A stretch of DNA of 64,000 nt from Breviolum minutum Mf 1.05b.01 (GCA_000507305.1 DF239749.1:102230-166229), one strand, 5' to 3'. Shown: positions 1 through 13,500, numbered from the stretch's first letter. Notes: generated from the letters alone by a model not told the origin. Numbers and translations: made by a program.

Positions 1-723
1 TGTTAATATGTTTTTGGTTGTTTATCATGGCAAGCGGCCATTTAAACATTTGGATCCATTCAATGGAAATATGAGGTCTGAGGTTTACTTTTACTTAACG
101 ATCACATATCCCACTTTGGGAAAAGGAAATTCATCTTCAAAAGTGCCTTAGGATGGGATATGTTACTTCCCAGAAATTAATAAATTATGACTTTCCAACA
201 GACATACAAGCAACTCTACAGGAATGGTTTGGCAGTTTGCCATGGATCTTTTCGGTTGTTTTCGGGAGGCGAGCCTCACTAAAGGATATAGCGAGATGCT
301 GGTGTTTTTTTGTTGCATGGGTCATCACCGAGATACTTGTAAGTACTCAGGGCCCCTCCCCCGAAGTTTCAGACGTAGACCCTGAGAGTTTGGATGGCAA
401 AGGAAGACACATGTTTTCCTCTTAAATAGGCAGTTCAGGCCTATTTTCAGTGGTAGTTTAAACAAGTACCCTGAGTGGAAGATCACAAGTTCCTTGCTGG
501 TACCTTACCTTGGTTGGTTGGACAACCTGGAGAAAGGAATCCGGTATTGATTTTTCATGATATTCCAACTGCCTGGAATACCTATACTATACTAAATAAA
601 GCCCTATACACATAGAAACAATAGGATGTTTTGATGAATCTTTAGAGACAACTTCCATGTATGGAATGCATATTCAACAGCATATTTTCTTGTCAAAATA
701 CATAGTGAAGACATGTCAATACA

Positions 724-838
724 TACTGTTGCTGGAAGAAATCCCAAACAACCACCTGGGATGGTGCTAAACCTTGTAAATAATGTGATAAGCTACCAAC
801 CTCAACTGGTAAACGCCGGATTTCAGCCAGGAACAGTA
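724..838. mobile_element. Foldback element, family A
   Basis: Ends are inverted repeats of TACTGTTGATGGAAGAAATC, with internal AACCTCAACTGG and CATCCCAGGTGG blocks shared by the family. No coding capacity. Small non-autonomous MITE-like unit. Confidence 0.85.
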
Positions 839-2844
839 GTACATAGCACAAACCACAAAACGTCTACTCTTCCTCTGAAAATCATGTCCCTTGGTCCGAT
901 GAGGGCGGTTTCCCATGGATTCCGCTGATGCAATTGCTGGGTCAACCTGACCTGACCTCTCCCAAACGAACGGCCTTATTAAAGGCTTATTAAGAATTAC
1001 ACTATTTCCATCAAACATTGAATAGAACCTTCCCAACGGACCCCTAAGTAGGTTGCGATCGAGATATTAGATACTCAGGTTTTTTCGGGGTCCGTGAAAG
1101 GTGGGTCCTGTTGGAGATTTCTTGGAATATTGGCTTCCCTTTATTTTTGGCCTTGTTTTTCCCCTTATTTCCGAGAGGGGGGGGTAGGTTGACCAGCCAT
1201 AACGGCTGGTTCACCTGAAAAATCATGAAACAACAACTTCTGGGGAAAAGGAGAAGCATCTGAATCAAAACAGCATGTCTTTGGGTTCCATGTTAATTAT
1301 AAAAGGAAATGTTCATCTTCCAAGCACCATTTAAGTTAGGGAGTTTTTTGGAAATTTACCTCCCGCAAATTTCCATGAGGTTACTTCATGAAATGCGATG
1401 AAAGCAAAAAGAAACTCTTCGAGTTCCATCAGGCCTTTGTCAAAAACTTGTCGATGCCAATTGTCGTGGCTTCAAAAGGAAAACTTTTGAAGGCCTTACC
1501 AGGTAGGCCCCGGATCCAGTTATTAGTGGGGGCCCGAAATAACTCCTAGAAATGGCCGAAAATAAAAAGGTAACAGCTGTTAGTAGCTCCAGGTTTCGAG
1601 AGAGCGCGATGGCCTTACAAAGCCCCAGTCTTTGAACAATATGATTCCGGACACCTTAGATTTGGAGATGTGAGTGAAAGGAGCCTCACTGAGCCGGCTG
1701 AGCCAAACCAGAGGTTTTTTGGGAGGCTCCTTTGACACTGATCCTCACGGAATGGTATGACTGGAAGACGCCTAGGTAGTAATGGAAGGAAGTGATGGGT
1801 TTTTTCTTGCACATGTTTTTAAGAGTCACCTTAGAATATGTTTTGGGGAGTTGGGGGGGTGGGGTTTGGGTTGGTTGGTAAATTGTTTTTAGTTGGAGAA
1901 AGATTTGGTACGATGAAGGGAGATACGTAATTCAGAATCACGTCATGATTCAAAGTGATCCAAGTTCATTCCTGGAGAACTGGAGAACACTTGGAGTCAT
2001 TTACCCTCCCTGAAACTAACATAGCCCATGAAAATCCCCATCTTTCCAGGTAAATACCATCAAAGTGGTGGATTTCCCATGGCTATGTGAACTTCATCAT
2101 CTCGGTGGGTGGTTTCAAATAGTTTTTTATTTTACCCTAAGGCTCCATGAGATGTCATTTTTGGTGTCAAGCTGCCACCTGTTTTAAGGCCCTTTTCAGG
2201 GTGTCATGAACGGAGGGTCTGGTGTTTCCATAGGAGGGGTCAGGATTCTTAATGATCCAAGTTTTTTCAGACATCCCCAAGAGGGTGACCATCAAGACCC
2301 TGGAAGTCAGTCCCCTGGAATTGTTGTTGATGAAATAAATCCCTACTAAAGTTATATGGTCGAACTTCGAAAAGACCATGACGATTTGTTAATGGTCGAG
2401 TCCTTGGACCCCCCGAGGGAAGAATTGACAAACTGAATTGCCACGACTATTCTCAAATCTTCCATCGTATGTGGAATGGATTCGTGGAACTACGTTTTTT
2501 GCACGACTTGTGCATACTTGAGCCACAACATGTTTGAGAAGAACCCCAGGTTGATGTCATAAAAAAACCCATGATGGTATATTTACCATAAAAATCAACT
2601 AAATGTAGTATTTTATACTACCCTCTATTATCTACAGGCTTTTCCCGGAATATTCAGAAAAAACTACAAAAAAAAACACGTCCTCACCGATCCTTGGTCT
2701 TTTTCCCCACCCCTGAAGGGGTCTTGCCCCGGGGAAGGCACAGTTGGAAGGAACTTTGGAGCGATTGAGCGACATCATGGTACCGGGGGCTCAATGAAAG
2801 GAACCCTACCAGGTGAACTCCTACCAGTTATACATGGGGTATCA

Positions 2845-3056
2845 TACTGTTGATGGACGCTAGTTGGTGGTTTCAAACATTTTTTATGTTCACCCCTATT
2901 TGGGGAAGATTCCCTATTTGACTAATATTTTTCAATTGGGTCGAAACCACCAACTAGGAAGAAATCCTGCACCAGCTGATGTAGTAGATATCCCAGTATT
3001 CATAGGGTTTTATACATCCCAGGTGGTTGTTTGGGATTTCTGAACCATCAACAGTT
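2845..3056. mobile_element. Foldback element, family A, interrupted by family B
   Basis: The left end TACTGTTGATGGA is separated from the remainder (AGAAATCCTGCACC... ending in CAACAGTTA) by a complete family-B element at 2860-2957. Confidence 0.9.
2860..2957. mobile_element. Foldback element, family B, nested
   Basis: Ends CTAGTTGGTGGTTTCAAA and its inverse. Core ATTTTTCA and GGGGAAGAT are as in other copies. It sits inside a family-A element, so it is the younger insertion. Confidence 0.92.
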
Positions 3057-3296
3057 AACACCTATAACCCTAGACGTCCAAGTACCTCCTGAGGGACAAG
3101 GTGTTTGGATGGTAGGTTTTTAGGAAGTCCAAATATCTTCTCAGGAGGTGGTTGGAAGTCTAGGGTAGGGTTATAACTAAGTTATAACCCAAGTTACCCA
3201 TGTATGAAGGCCATTTATAGGGGCTGTGAAAATTTCATTTATAACTAGTGGAGGCCCACCTTGTAAGGTCTAAAGAAAACCTCAACATCCTCAACG

Positions 3297-3392
3297 TACC
3301 CCAGGAACATACCCCAAACCCTCAACCGCCTGTTATGAAGGAAATCCTCTCATAATTGTATTTTGGGTTACCTGGAGTATGTTCCAGGGGTC
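3297..3392. mobile_element. Foldback element, family Q
   Basis: Inverted ends built on CCCAGGAACATACCCCA and its complement. Related copies at 7741-7846 and 17976-18084. Confidence 0.7.
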
Positions 3393-3912
3393 TGTTGGAA
3401 ATTTCTTAGATACCCACAACGGGGTGGGGGAATTCTTCGATGGATAATTTTTGTTGGATCTTTTTGGTTAGTGATGATTGATTTGGCTGAAACAATAGAG
3501 CGGTGTCAACAAACATTCATCTTTGGTTGAACGCTGACTTCTTTGGTGTCAACAAACATTCATCTTTTTCTACCCTCCTCTGGGGAAGATTCCCTTTTTG
3601 ACGAGCATATTTCACTAACTGGGTTGAAACCACCAACTTGTCATTGAACTGCTTTTGAAATCATTGGAATTCTTGGATTGCAACCAGTTGTTGAAATCTC
3701 AGTTCAAAAGCTCAACACGCCGAATCGCCGTTTTTTGGGAAGCTGTTTTTTTTGTTTTGGTTCCATTTCTATAACTCACTTCCCTGACCATTTCGCGGCC
3801 CAAACCAGCTGAAAACTTGAGATATTTTGAGACCATTTTGGCATTTTGAGTTGATGAACATGTAATGATAAAAATGGGGGGAAGGGCTTGTTTTGAGCTT
3901 TCCCAATATTTT

Positions 3913-4015
3913 CTAGGTGGTGGTTCCATGTTTTTTGTTTATTTTCACATCTATTTGGAGAAGATTCCCATTTTGACGAGCATGTTTTTCAGTCTGGTGT
4001 TCAACCACGAAGTAG
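3913..4015. mobile_element. Foldback element, family B, decayed
   Basis: CTAGGTGGTGGTT at left and AACCACGAAGTAG at right, with the family core TTTTGACGAGCAT. Confidence 0.75.
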
Positions 4016-4340
4016 TTTTGGATATAGGTGATGCTTCCTCTATTTTAGGTACCTAAAATGGTTGATTAATATTTTGGGGTGTCCAATCTTGGATTTGTTT
4101 AACTTGATTTTTACAGATTGCACCATGGTACATCATATTGCACTACCATTTCTGAGAATATGTTTGGAACTGTTTCCAATCATCTCAAGCAAATCCAAGA
4201 TATTCAATGACTTGGCACACTGAAAAGGGAGTCCTTTTATGCCCGCAATCAATCCTCTTCAGTTTATATAGTGAGGTTTTGAATCTAACCTAAAAAACAG
4301 GTAAACCTAAGTTTTGCCCGGTTTATTTGAACAAGTGGTA

Positions 4341-4437
4341 CTATGTGGTGTTTTCATGTTTTTTAATTTTCACCCATATTCGGGGAAGATTTCCAATTTG
4401 ACTAATATTTTTCACATGGGTTGAAACCACCAACTAG
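4341..4437. mobile_element. Foldback element, family B
   Basis: The right end GAAACCACCAACTAG is intact; the left end CTATGTGGTGTTTTCA has drifted. Confidence 0.8.
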
Positions 4438-4805
4438 GGTAGCGATTCAGAAAACAAAGGGGTTCTGTAAACTAGCCGATTACTAAGCTGGCAGTTACCA
4501 CTGCCATGTTTGGTAGCCAATTCCTTTCCAGCTGCATCCAAGAGGATCGACAAACACTTGGACTCCGACTATGTTTCACCGTCCAAAATAGCTGGCTGGA
4601 TTTGTTTCTGATCTCCCAATGAAATCTAATAGTAAATACATCTATATATATAGAGATTTATCGGACGTTCCAGTTAGATGAAAACTGTAGTTGTACGTCC
4701 TAATGTATATGGTGTGCAGAACTGGAAAATATCGCAAGCGTATCAACAAAATATATCAAGGATATTTTGCGGATGTTGACATTCAAGAATTCAATCGGAA
4801 AATTA

Positions 4806-4896
4806 CTAGGTGGTGGTTTCACATTATTTTTTATGTTCACCCTTATTTGGGGAATCTGACTAATATTTTTTCAAATGGGCTGAAACCACCAGCTAG
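4806..4896. mobile_element. Foldback element, family B
   Basis: Ends CTAGGTGGTGGTTTCA and TGAAACCACCAGCTAG. Slightly short core. Confidence 0.88.
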
Positions 4897-6073
4897 TTTT
4901 CATAGTAAATCTATGTAAATCTTAGGGAGTCCAACATCACACCAAAAACACCGAAATGATCGAGGATATGCCTTTTTATGACCCTGGAAGTCGGCACGAC
5001 TTCCACCATAAAAAATAATGGTGAGCCCCTCCTTTTGGATTATGAGAAACCTTTACTTTTAAAAGATGGGTGGTTGGTTTCCCAAGGACTTCCATGGTAG
5101 ATTCATGTTTTTTGTTTGACTTTCACAACCGCCAACTGACATCATCTCTATCAAAAAAGCGGTCACTGAGGAAAACACTCCTTGGGGATCCTATATGGGT
5201 GACGAGGTCAACTGACTAAAACGTTGAAAAATTTGATGGAGGTGAATTACAGTAAAAGGAACAAGTTTTTTGATGATCTTTGTGCATGTTTCATCGCCAA
5301 GACAGGATGGTTGTAAGTTTGAAATCTTTCTTGGGGGCATTTTCTATTTGTATATAAATATATAATATTGATTTATATGTGAATATATATATATATGTAT
5401 GATTTATATACATCATATTTACACCTGCATGGATTTTCATTGGACATGTTTTTATTGTGCGTATCTGTGTCAATTTTTAGTGCCATTGAACACATCCACA
5501 AAAAAAACTACCAATCCAAGCAGAACTTTGGCTTAAAAGACAAAAACTACTGAAAATTCATGGCCAAAAAAATCCATGGTGTAGTCAGCATTAACGTGTG
5601 TATACTGTATGTATATGTTTGCTGTGCATCAATCCTTCATATCTAAAATTCCATTCCGAGATCCAAAAATCATCCAAGAACATTTTTTGGCCGATTTTTG
5701 GGTTGATGACATGGTGTTTTGGTTGATTTAGCGTCTTTTGTTTCAAATTTGATCCCTAAAATTCCCATTTAAGGTTATTTCCTACCAACTTCTCCACGCA
5801 TCATACCCCTCAGTCTTTTTGTTGGTCCCTTGGTTGGCACTCAAAACATGGAAGGGTGAATAAAGTCAGTGTCACCATGTTTTTTATCACACTCAAAGGC
5901 CTCAAAGAAGAACACCTCCTTTCAGGCAATGGCGAATCTGCCAAAAAGTCTGACATAGCCATATTTGTAACCTTTTTTAAGCTTTGCTAAGTTCAACCCC
6001 TTTGTGGTAACGGCATTTCATAATTTGTTTTGGAACTGAAAAAAAGGCACATGTAAAAGTGCAAGAAATGTCA

Positions 6074-6193
6074 TACTGTTGATGGAAGAAATCCGGCGTT
6101 TACCAGTTGAGGTTGGTAGCTTTGGTAGTTTATCCCATTATTTACAAGGTTATAAACATCCCAGGTGGTGCAGGATTTCTTCCATCAACAGTA
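6074..6193. mobile_element. Foldback element, family A
   Basis: Near-perfect ends TACTGTTGATGGAAGAAATC and its inverse. One of the best-preserved copies. Confidence 0.9.
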
Positions 6194-6716
6194 GTGCCAT
6201 CAAGTCCGTAGAAAGAGGATTAGACACAGGTTATGACTGGGAGCTAAAAGACAGTTTTTTTATCGTAGCGTGAAGCTTTAGTATTGTACTGCATTGATTG
6301 CAATGTACGTATTGTCCAAAAATAACTGTTTGATATTCAATTTGTATTTTTCAAAAACATGTTGGCAAACAATACCTTCTTCAACTTTTTCATCTCCCAG
6401 CCTAAATGTTTTTTCTTCTCCCGGTTTTCGGTCAAACCTGGTTGATTCAACAAGGTCATTTCCTTCCAACCTTTCTACGACTTGCGGACACGAGTGTCGC
6501 TCGACCGGACTGACAGGTGCGACAGGTTTTATGATGTTAAATTGGATACTAGTAATAGTAATATTTAATATGTGTTTTTGGTCAAACATCTTTGAATTGA
6601 AAAAAAGATTCGGCTAATCATCTTGTTTGGGGAAATTTCACTGGTGTATGAGTTATACCACTTACCTTAGGGTCACATGGAACAGTCCCCTGAAAAGGTG
6701 GCTTAGTATTCTACTT

Positions 6717-6872
6717 GAGCCATGAAAAAAACTGCAGTATTTGTTTAGGGTATATAGGGGACTATACTACCCTATCATATAGGGATTACAATAAACCATT
6801 ATAAGGATCCCTATTAAGCAACCAGGATTCAATGAAAAGTAAGAAGGTTTGGTCTTTTCGTGGCTCACATGG
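6717..6872. mobile_element. Foldback element, family G
   Basis: Starts GAGCCATGAAAAAAACTG and ends TTTTCGTGGCTCACATGG. The core is inverted GGGATTATA and ATAAGGATCCCTATTAA blocks. Confidence 0.85.
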
Positions 6873-6882
6873 CTTTTATAAA

Positions 6883-6994
6883 CCCTAAGAATCCAGACAC
6901 CTCCCTAGAATAGGATTGAGGGTTCCAATCCCATCCCCAGAATAGGATTATAGGGGGAAATCCCTTCCTAGGAGATGCAAACGGATCCTTAGGG
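6883..6994. mobile_element. Foldback element, family C
   Basis: CCCTAAGAATCCAGACACC at left and GGATCCTTAGGG at right, with paired AATAGGATT blocks. It follows a family-G element by 10 bases. Confidence 0.85.
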
Positions 6995-7051
6995 AAATTA
7001 TGGGAACTGTGCTGGTTGTGATGGTTATTATAGTTGGTGGCAAAGGTTGGT

Positions 7052-7175
7052 AGTGCTGTTGATGGTTCAGAAATCCTGCGTGAAAACCAGTTGAGGTTGG
7101 TAGATTATCCCATGATTTACGACGGGATTTATACATCCAAAAGGTGGTTGTTCGGGAGTTCTTCCATCAACTGTA
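7052..7175. mobile_element. Foldback element, family A
   Basis: GCTGTTGATGGTTCAGAAAT at left, TTCTTCCATCAACTGTA at right, family core present. Confidence 0.8.
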
Positions 7176-7740
7176 TGTAAGGCAGATATCTCCAAGTACT
7201 TCCCTTCATAGGGAATCTTTGTGGAGAATAACTTACCATTTTGCACGGTTGGTTATGAATATTACATGACAATGACTTCATTTTTATCCGTATCGAAAAG
7301 TTGGTTTGGTAAGGAAATGTTCCTCAAACATGGAATTAATTATATATGTTGATGTCGCACCTCTCTCAGAAAACGCAGATATTGAAGGTACGTGTTGAGA
7401 GAATTAGTCGAAATATAGGATAGGGTTACAACCCGGTATATGGCAAACGGTGCTGTAATGACCCAACCCTCTATATGATTTACATGTTTTATGATAATAT
7501 CATGTGATATATGTTGTTTTGATTACATGTATATAATATATATATACATATATGTATGATTTATATTATTTATATATATATATTATACATGTTAAGTATT
7601 GTTAAGTCATGTTGACATGTACAACAAAGTTCGAACTTTGCCACATTTTGACCACGGAACCAACCTCCAAGGATCAGTCTCACCTCAGTGGTGTGCGACT
7701 TCTTTTCGAAACTTCAGGACTGAATTCGAATGGCTGATTC

Positions 7741-7846
7741 CAACATACCCCTGGAACATACCCCAGTCCTCCAACCAACAGTTTATGAAGGAATTTGTTT
7801 CATTTTGGGAGTTTAGGAATGTCTGGGGTATGCTCCAAGGGTGGGG
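7741..7846. mobile_element. Foldback element, family Q
   Basis: CCCCTGGAACATACCCCAG at left pairs with CTGGGGTATGCTCCAAGGG at right. Confidence 0.8.
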
Positions 7847-8248
7847 TTTTCTGAGATTGCTTGTTTTTTGTGTCCACGGTAGCCTCCCTCAAAAATTCCT
7901 TTTTGTGGATCAAGAATGAGAAAAGGGGTAAACATTTTGGGAAACAAATCTCCGGTCTTTTTCACAGGTTTTTCCCACAAGGTTCCTTGGATGTGTTTTT
8001 TTTAATCACGTTTTGGCCGTCATTTTTTTTAAAATTCACCATCATGTTAAACCTCACCACCTTGGCCACCTGGCAAACCCACCACCACTGACCCCATGGT
8101 ATTTGCCATGTGAAAAACCGAAAGAGTTTTCAACAACCAAAGAAGGCAAAAAATGGTCATTGATGTTCTGTTGTTTTACGTGTGGAATGCTCTTCATGGA
8201 AATTTTGTTTTAAACACATGTTTACAATTTAGAATGCCAATATGAACG

Positions 8249-8264
8249 TTGTGTGTGTGTGTGT
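8249..8264. repeat. GT dinucleotide repeat
   Basis: About eight GT units in gene-poor sequence. Confidence 0.9.
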
Positions 8265-9625
8265 TACTTCCGCATTCCGTTTGTAAGGCCAAAATTGCGT
8301 GTTTTTTTTTTCTGAGTTTTTGAATCGCCACTTGAGCAGGCTTTACGGTGAACAGATCCCGAATCATCACCTCAAATGGTTTACAAATGTTTACAACCTT
8401 CTCTTAGAAACTGGGTCAGGCCACATCCATGTACATCCAATACCCCAAAATATGGAACATTTGGATGGTTTTTTGATGGCCCTCCTGACAGGATTAGTTA
8501 GAATTACTGAAGGTGCGTTGATTATTCTTGGAATATCATATATAGGGTTCAGTGGTTGGAAATCAATAAACCCTAGTGCTCCAAATATAGTTGTTCAGGA
8601 GTTATTTAGAATTTAGACCCTAAAAACCCACTCTCAGAAGAGTCTTGGAGGAGTAGGGAAAGATGACTTTTTTGAGACTTACGTGAAATACCACTTAGAA
8701 TCATGTAGCACCCACTCACAACACAACGTCCCTTGGTTGATTTCTGGTTGACATCAGGAAGCGTTGCAACATGAGAACTTTACACCGGTAGCTTAAGCTC
8801 CGCGTTGGGTGCAGTCGACAATGTCGAGGATATTTTTTGAATTCGACACGACACCAACATCTTGACAAGTACGACTTCCATTGAGTACGACATCTACATC
8901 ATATACATACGACAAAGGCTGTGTTTCAAATTCTTGCGCAGATGTAGCTTTCTGTTAAAAGCAAAAATGGCAGCGGCAAAAAAGGGCCTGGTTTCAGAGT
9001 AGCGGATTATTACCTGTACCCGAAACATCTAATAAAAAGCGGATGTTTCACCTATTTCCATCCATTTGAAAATGCCTGTTTATGGGGTACTGCCTGCAGG
9101 TATACTATCTGTTTTTCTCGGTATGAATCAATTGCCTGTGATTTCTGCCTGTTCAGACTGTCGTTTTTTGTTGAAAACCAAGGGTGGATACTCCCCCCAT
9201 AATCATGGAAGTGGAAGATGGCTGTATTTGACAGGTAACTACTATTGGAGGGACCCATTTTTCACATATACCCCCTAAAAAGTTGCCTTCCCAATAGGAA
9301 AGTGGTCTTCCATCCACTATTTTTCAGGGGCGAGCTGTTAAACTTCTGGGGTGTAGATAGATGGAATTTCTCGAAGTGAACGAAAATAATAGACGAGACT
9401 CCATGACTTTACCCCCTATGAGACAATGTGGGAGATCAAAGGTTAACCCAAAAGAAATATCAGGGGATAGTTAAGGATGTACCCCTGTACCAACGTGGGC
9501 CCCCTATGGTAAAACCCTATGTGAGCCCTGTTTTAGTTAGGTATTTACGGGTGTTTTCATCCCCAGGAATTTGTAGAGAACCCAACAAATACCGTGGTGA
9601 GCACTGTTAGGGGTACACCCAACTA

Positions 9626-9770
9626 GAGCAATGAAAAAAACCGTGGTTGTTTGCGTTGTATAGGGGATTATACTACCCAATTACATGCGGATTTTAATAG
9701 GCCAATATAAGGATCCCTATAAGCCAACCATGTTTCAATGGAAAGTAGGAGGTTTTTTTTCGTAGCTCAC
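9626..9770. mobile_element. Foldback element, family G
   Basis: GAGCAATGAAAAAAACCG at left and TTTTTTTCGTAGCTCAC at right, with the GATTATACTACCCAAT core. Confidence 0.85.
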
Positions 9771-9942
9771 TTGTCCCTTAGAAAATAGTTTCATCAAGTT
9801 GAGTCGAGGCAACTTATAGCGACCCGGTCTTAAACAGCCGGTGGGTCACCCCAAAAGGCAGTGAGTTAAACGTAAGGGAAAATCATACTACTAAAAATGG
9901 CCAAAACATTCAGGTTGAGGATTTATGAGAATATTGCCCAGA

Positions 9943-10044
9943 TACTGTTGATGGGTTTACCAGTTGAGGTTGGTAGTTTATCCCATTATTTGCAAGGTTC
10001 TATACATCCCAGGTGTTCGTTTGGGATTTCTTCCATGAACTGTA
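9943..10044. mobile_element. Foldback element, family A
   Basis: TACTGTTGATGG at left and TTTCTTCCATGAACTGTA at right; the left arm is shortened. Confidence 0.8.
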
Positions 10045-10401
10045 GTTCAGACATCCTGCTTCCAAACTGGCTGGGATTTCTTGTGACTCTGCTATGGTGT
10101 TTTGGTTCAGATTTTGGGGTCAAAAGAGAACGCGAAATGAATCCATCATCATCAACAGAAAAGAAGTAGCTTAAGTGTGACTTTGTATATTGGAACTTGT
10201 TATATTTGATTTTGCTTCAGTTATGCTATACATCTAGATCATCTATTGAAATATATGTTTGTTGCAATGGATTCGTTTCCTGAATATCTCGAAACAAATA
10301 TTCGGACACAAAATACGGAAGATTTCCATGCAAAAACATGTCCTTGAAGTCATGATTTCCACGTTGCCAGTCTCTGTTTTGTTTTTTTTTCTGGGCTAAT
10401 C

Positions 10402-10403
10402 AG
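10402..10403 (+). other. Candidate spliced-leader acceptor of the aldolase mRNA
   Basis: An AG follows a long T-rich tract (about 10374-10392) and lies 38 nt before the first ATG of the aldolase. Dinoflagellate mRNAs are normally trans-spliced to a leader in this position. This is inferred from position and pyrimidine tract only. Confidence 0.35.
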
Positions 10404-10440
10404 TGGTGCCTTGTTCTCGCCCAAGTTGGGATCCTTAAAG

Positions 10441-10500
10441 ATGGCCATGCAGACATCAATGCTAGCTCCTATCACTGGCCCTGTGCAGCCTTGTCACCAG
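10441..10500 (+). CDS. fba: Aldolase exon 1 (start codon, N-terminal leader)
   Basis: ATG begins MAMQTSMLAPITG and the frame stays open to a GC donor (CAG|GCGTGG), phase 0. It is chosen as the start because it is the first ATG after a pyrimidine-rich AG and because it joins exon 2 in frame. The frame is also open upstream, so an earlier start cannot be excluded. Confidence 0.6.
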
Positions 10501-13500
10501 GCGTGGCTGGAGACTTTTTTTTGGGGTGTTTGATAGGCATCCTAGCTGCTAGCTATTCTTAAAGCTATGACTGCCAAGAAGGGTTAATAACTTACTCCCC
10601 ACAAACTTTGACATAGCTCTCCAACATGATGGTCGGAAGACTATACATTCTTATCTTTCTTTTTAAAATGGTCCCTTTTCAATGGACATGTGTTATTTTT
10701 TGCGGGTGTAATAAGCTTAAGACATTTAAGACCCATCTTCCTATAGGGGTGAGTTATGTTTTTTGTTGCTGTTGAGGGGGAATCCTAGGATTCTTAGCAT
10801 TTCCATCGATTCCAAGCGGTTCTGATGGCCGACCTGGCCTGGGCTTTGGGGTCAGATGGTGGGCCCCCTATCGCCAAAAATCAATGGGTTTCACTGGGGT
10901 GAAATAACACCCTACTTACCCACACCATCCATGGGAATGGTATATTTACCTACATGAATGGTTGATTTTTATGGTTTTCATGTAGGGAAATTTACAAGTC
11001 CCATGGATCCTATGGGTTATAGGAGGCATGCCAAATCAGCTCGGTGCCCATCTTGCTTGAAGCAGATCTGTGGGGGTCGGAACTAGTGAACCACATAGGG
11101 GCCGATCCGGGGAACCAAATCTAAAAAAAGAAAGGTGACTGACCCTGGGTTTTTGTTGGAGCAAAATTACTAGGATCTCCAGTCCCAACCAGATTTGAGA
11201 TCCCATGAGTCTTAGGGTTGTTAACAACTCAGAGAGGGTGGTGGTTTGATTTTTTTTTTGATTTTCACCCCTATTTGGGGAGATGATCCAATTTGACGAG
11301 CATATTTTTCAGATGCGTGGCTCAGCCACCAACTAGATTCGATAATAATTTCAGATACTTGGAAGGTTGGATTGAAATTCATCCAGCAGTTGATTGCTTG
11401 CTGAAAGCACTACGGCCTCATGACCCCACGATTTCAGGGCTTTATCCGTGTTTTATTTTCAAACATGCAATTAATGAACAGTCAACGGAGTCTTGCGCCC
11501 GTTTTAGCGGGTAATTGAATTGAAAAGTCAGACCTACATCTTTCAGGTCCTAAAAGAAAAGGGATGGTTTTCATGAACCTTACGAATATTATACATGTAC
11601 TGTCTGGAATATAGATACATTTATCCTGGAAGTTTAGTATCCTGGAAGTTTATCTATATCTAAGGTCTGGAAAATCTACGGGATAAGGTCTGGAAAATCT
11701 ACATGTATGTACATTACAAAACTTCTAGGATAAATGTTATGTCTGGAAGTCCAATACCTAACAGAAAATTGATTCATGATTCATCAGGATTCCCTACCTA
11801 CCTACCACTGGGCACTTCGTTTGGTCGACTTGGACTTCTCAAAAAAATATCCAAAATTGGATCAACCATGACGACAACAAAAACCACAAGGTGGGCCCCT
11901 GGGTGCCATTTCTAAATGGGGTGATTTCACCCCTACAAAAATGGACAATTATCAACGGGTAACTGAGGTTATTAACTCCCCTATGAATGGAATTTCTACA
12001 CATGGGTATAACTGGTGTTTTTTCCTTCACCCTATATACTTCTATAGCTGGTTTTTTCCGGGCTCCACCTTGCAGACCCCTCAACCGCCTTTGTAGGTCG
12101 GAAAGGCCAAGATTGCCACACCGTTGCCGGTCACGAGTTCCATGGTGCCATCGTTGGGCCTCGCCAGCGTGGCCGGCATCATAGCTGTGGGACGCGAAGC
12201 CGCGGCCGGGCGCCGCGGGGGGTTTCACCGCAACGGTGGAAACGTCAGGCGCATGGTGGCGATGGAAACCGCCGCTGCGGTGGATGAGAAACGGCGGCCT
12301 GGATGGAAGTTTTTTGGGAAGTTTTTACAAGCTGGGCCCCGAGCTGATCGTTATAAATGGGCTGTTTTTTTATCTCGTCTAAGTAGGGTGACTTTTTTTG
12401 CCGGGCAATCCCATTTTTTTCGGCCATTAAAACAGGGGTCCCATTTCACCAAATTTATAACGATTGGCTCGGGGCCCGCCTTGTATAGGGTGGAGCTTCA
12501 GGGATTTTTGTAAGACAAACAATTGGTGAGGTATCTTGCTGAAGTCGGTGTGATGAGTGTGTATTTGTTGCACACTGCTGGGATGTGTTTGTCCACCTGT
12601 TTAGGGTGTATATTTATACAGTATCATATATCTAGTCTATAGTAACATGTATATATATATATATCATCTGAAAGAATCTTGTGTTTTGGATTGCAAAGAC
12701 ATTCTTTTGTAGGATGCAACAACCCCAAAGTCAAGGACATTGCATGGATTACGCCAATGGTGTAGTGTGGTACTTCCTCAGTTTGATAATGTATCCTGGA
12801 AGTCTAGCAATTCTGCGTTTTTGTGTCCTGGAAAAGGAATTCAATACGGATGTCAAAACTATCGAATATATAACCCTTTTTCTATTGCCATCAACAGTAC
12901 CACATACCACATCCAACCCCCCTGAAACCAATGGAATCAAGTGTCCACGAAAGATTTTATAGGAAAAAAATGGATAGAACAATTAGCCTGGTGCCAGCTA
13001 TCCCCTCTATGAAAGCATTAAGAAAGCTATCTCCCTCAAAGCTTTCCTTCTATGGAAGAATAGTAAAACAAATGTGGACTTCAATCCGTGAGGATCGAAG
13101 GTGGGAATATACGACATGACAATGTATAGCCTCCATACACTTACGTAAATACGAATGTTACTATAGGTGTCCTGCTGGAAGTTGGTAACTATAGTCATAG
13201 TAAGTTGGTTTATAACCTACTTAATGGGACGTATCCAACCTACTTTTGTAGGGGTTACAATCCATTTACTAAGTACCATGGACATCCCAGTATGGTAATG
13301 TTGTGACACGTTGGAGCTTTTGGGAATAGAATGCGCTCGCGATTTTTCACTGGCCAAACGTGACTCTTGGAGGCTCAGACAGTCTAACGAGTAGCTCCGA
13401 GTTTTTTGATGCTTCCGGAAATGAGCGACAAATGATAACACCCTAAGAATCCAGACACCTCCCTAGAATAGGATTGAGGGTTCCAATCCCATCACCAGAA

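Larger units (their letters stand above)
1..10400. other. Gene-poor region upstream of the aldolase
   Basis: No exon with recognisable homology was found on either strand. It holds foldback elements (listed separately), AT-rich tracts near 5340-5410 and 7530-7590, and a short GT repeat at 8249-8264. Open stretches at 6278-6589 (minus) and 8299-8616 (plus) look somewhat protein-like but match nothing I know. Confidence 0.6.

Noticed and set aside
6278..6589. Minus-strand frame with RLEGNDLVESTRFDRKPGEE
   Set aside because: Possibly an old coding fragment, but there is no recognisable family and no supporting splice sites.
8299..8616. Plus-strand frame with LNRHLSRLYGEQIPNHHLKW
   Set aside because: Protein-like in its first half only; its second half is inverted-repeat sequence. 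No family recognised.
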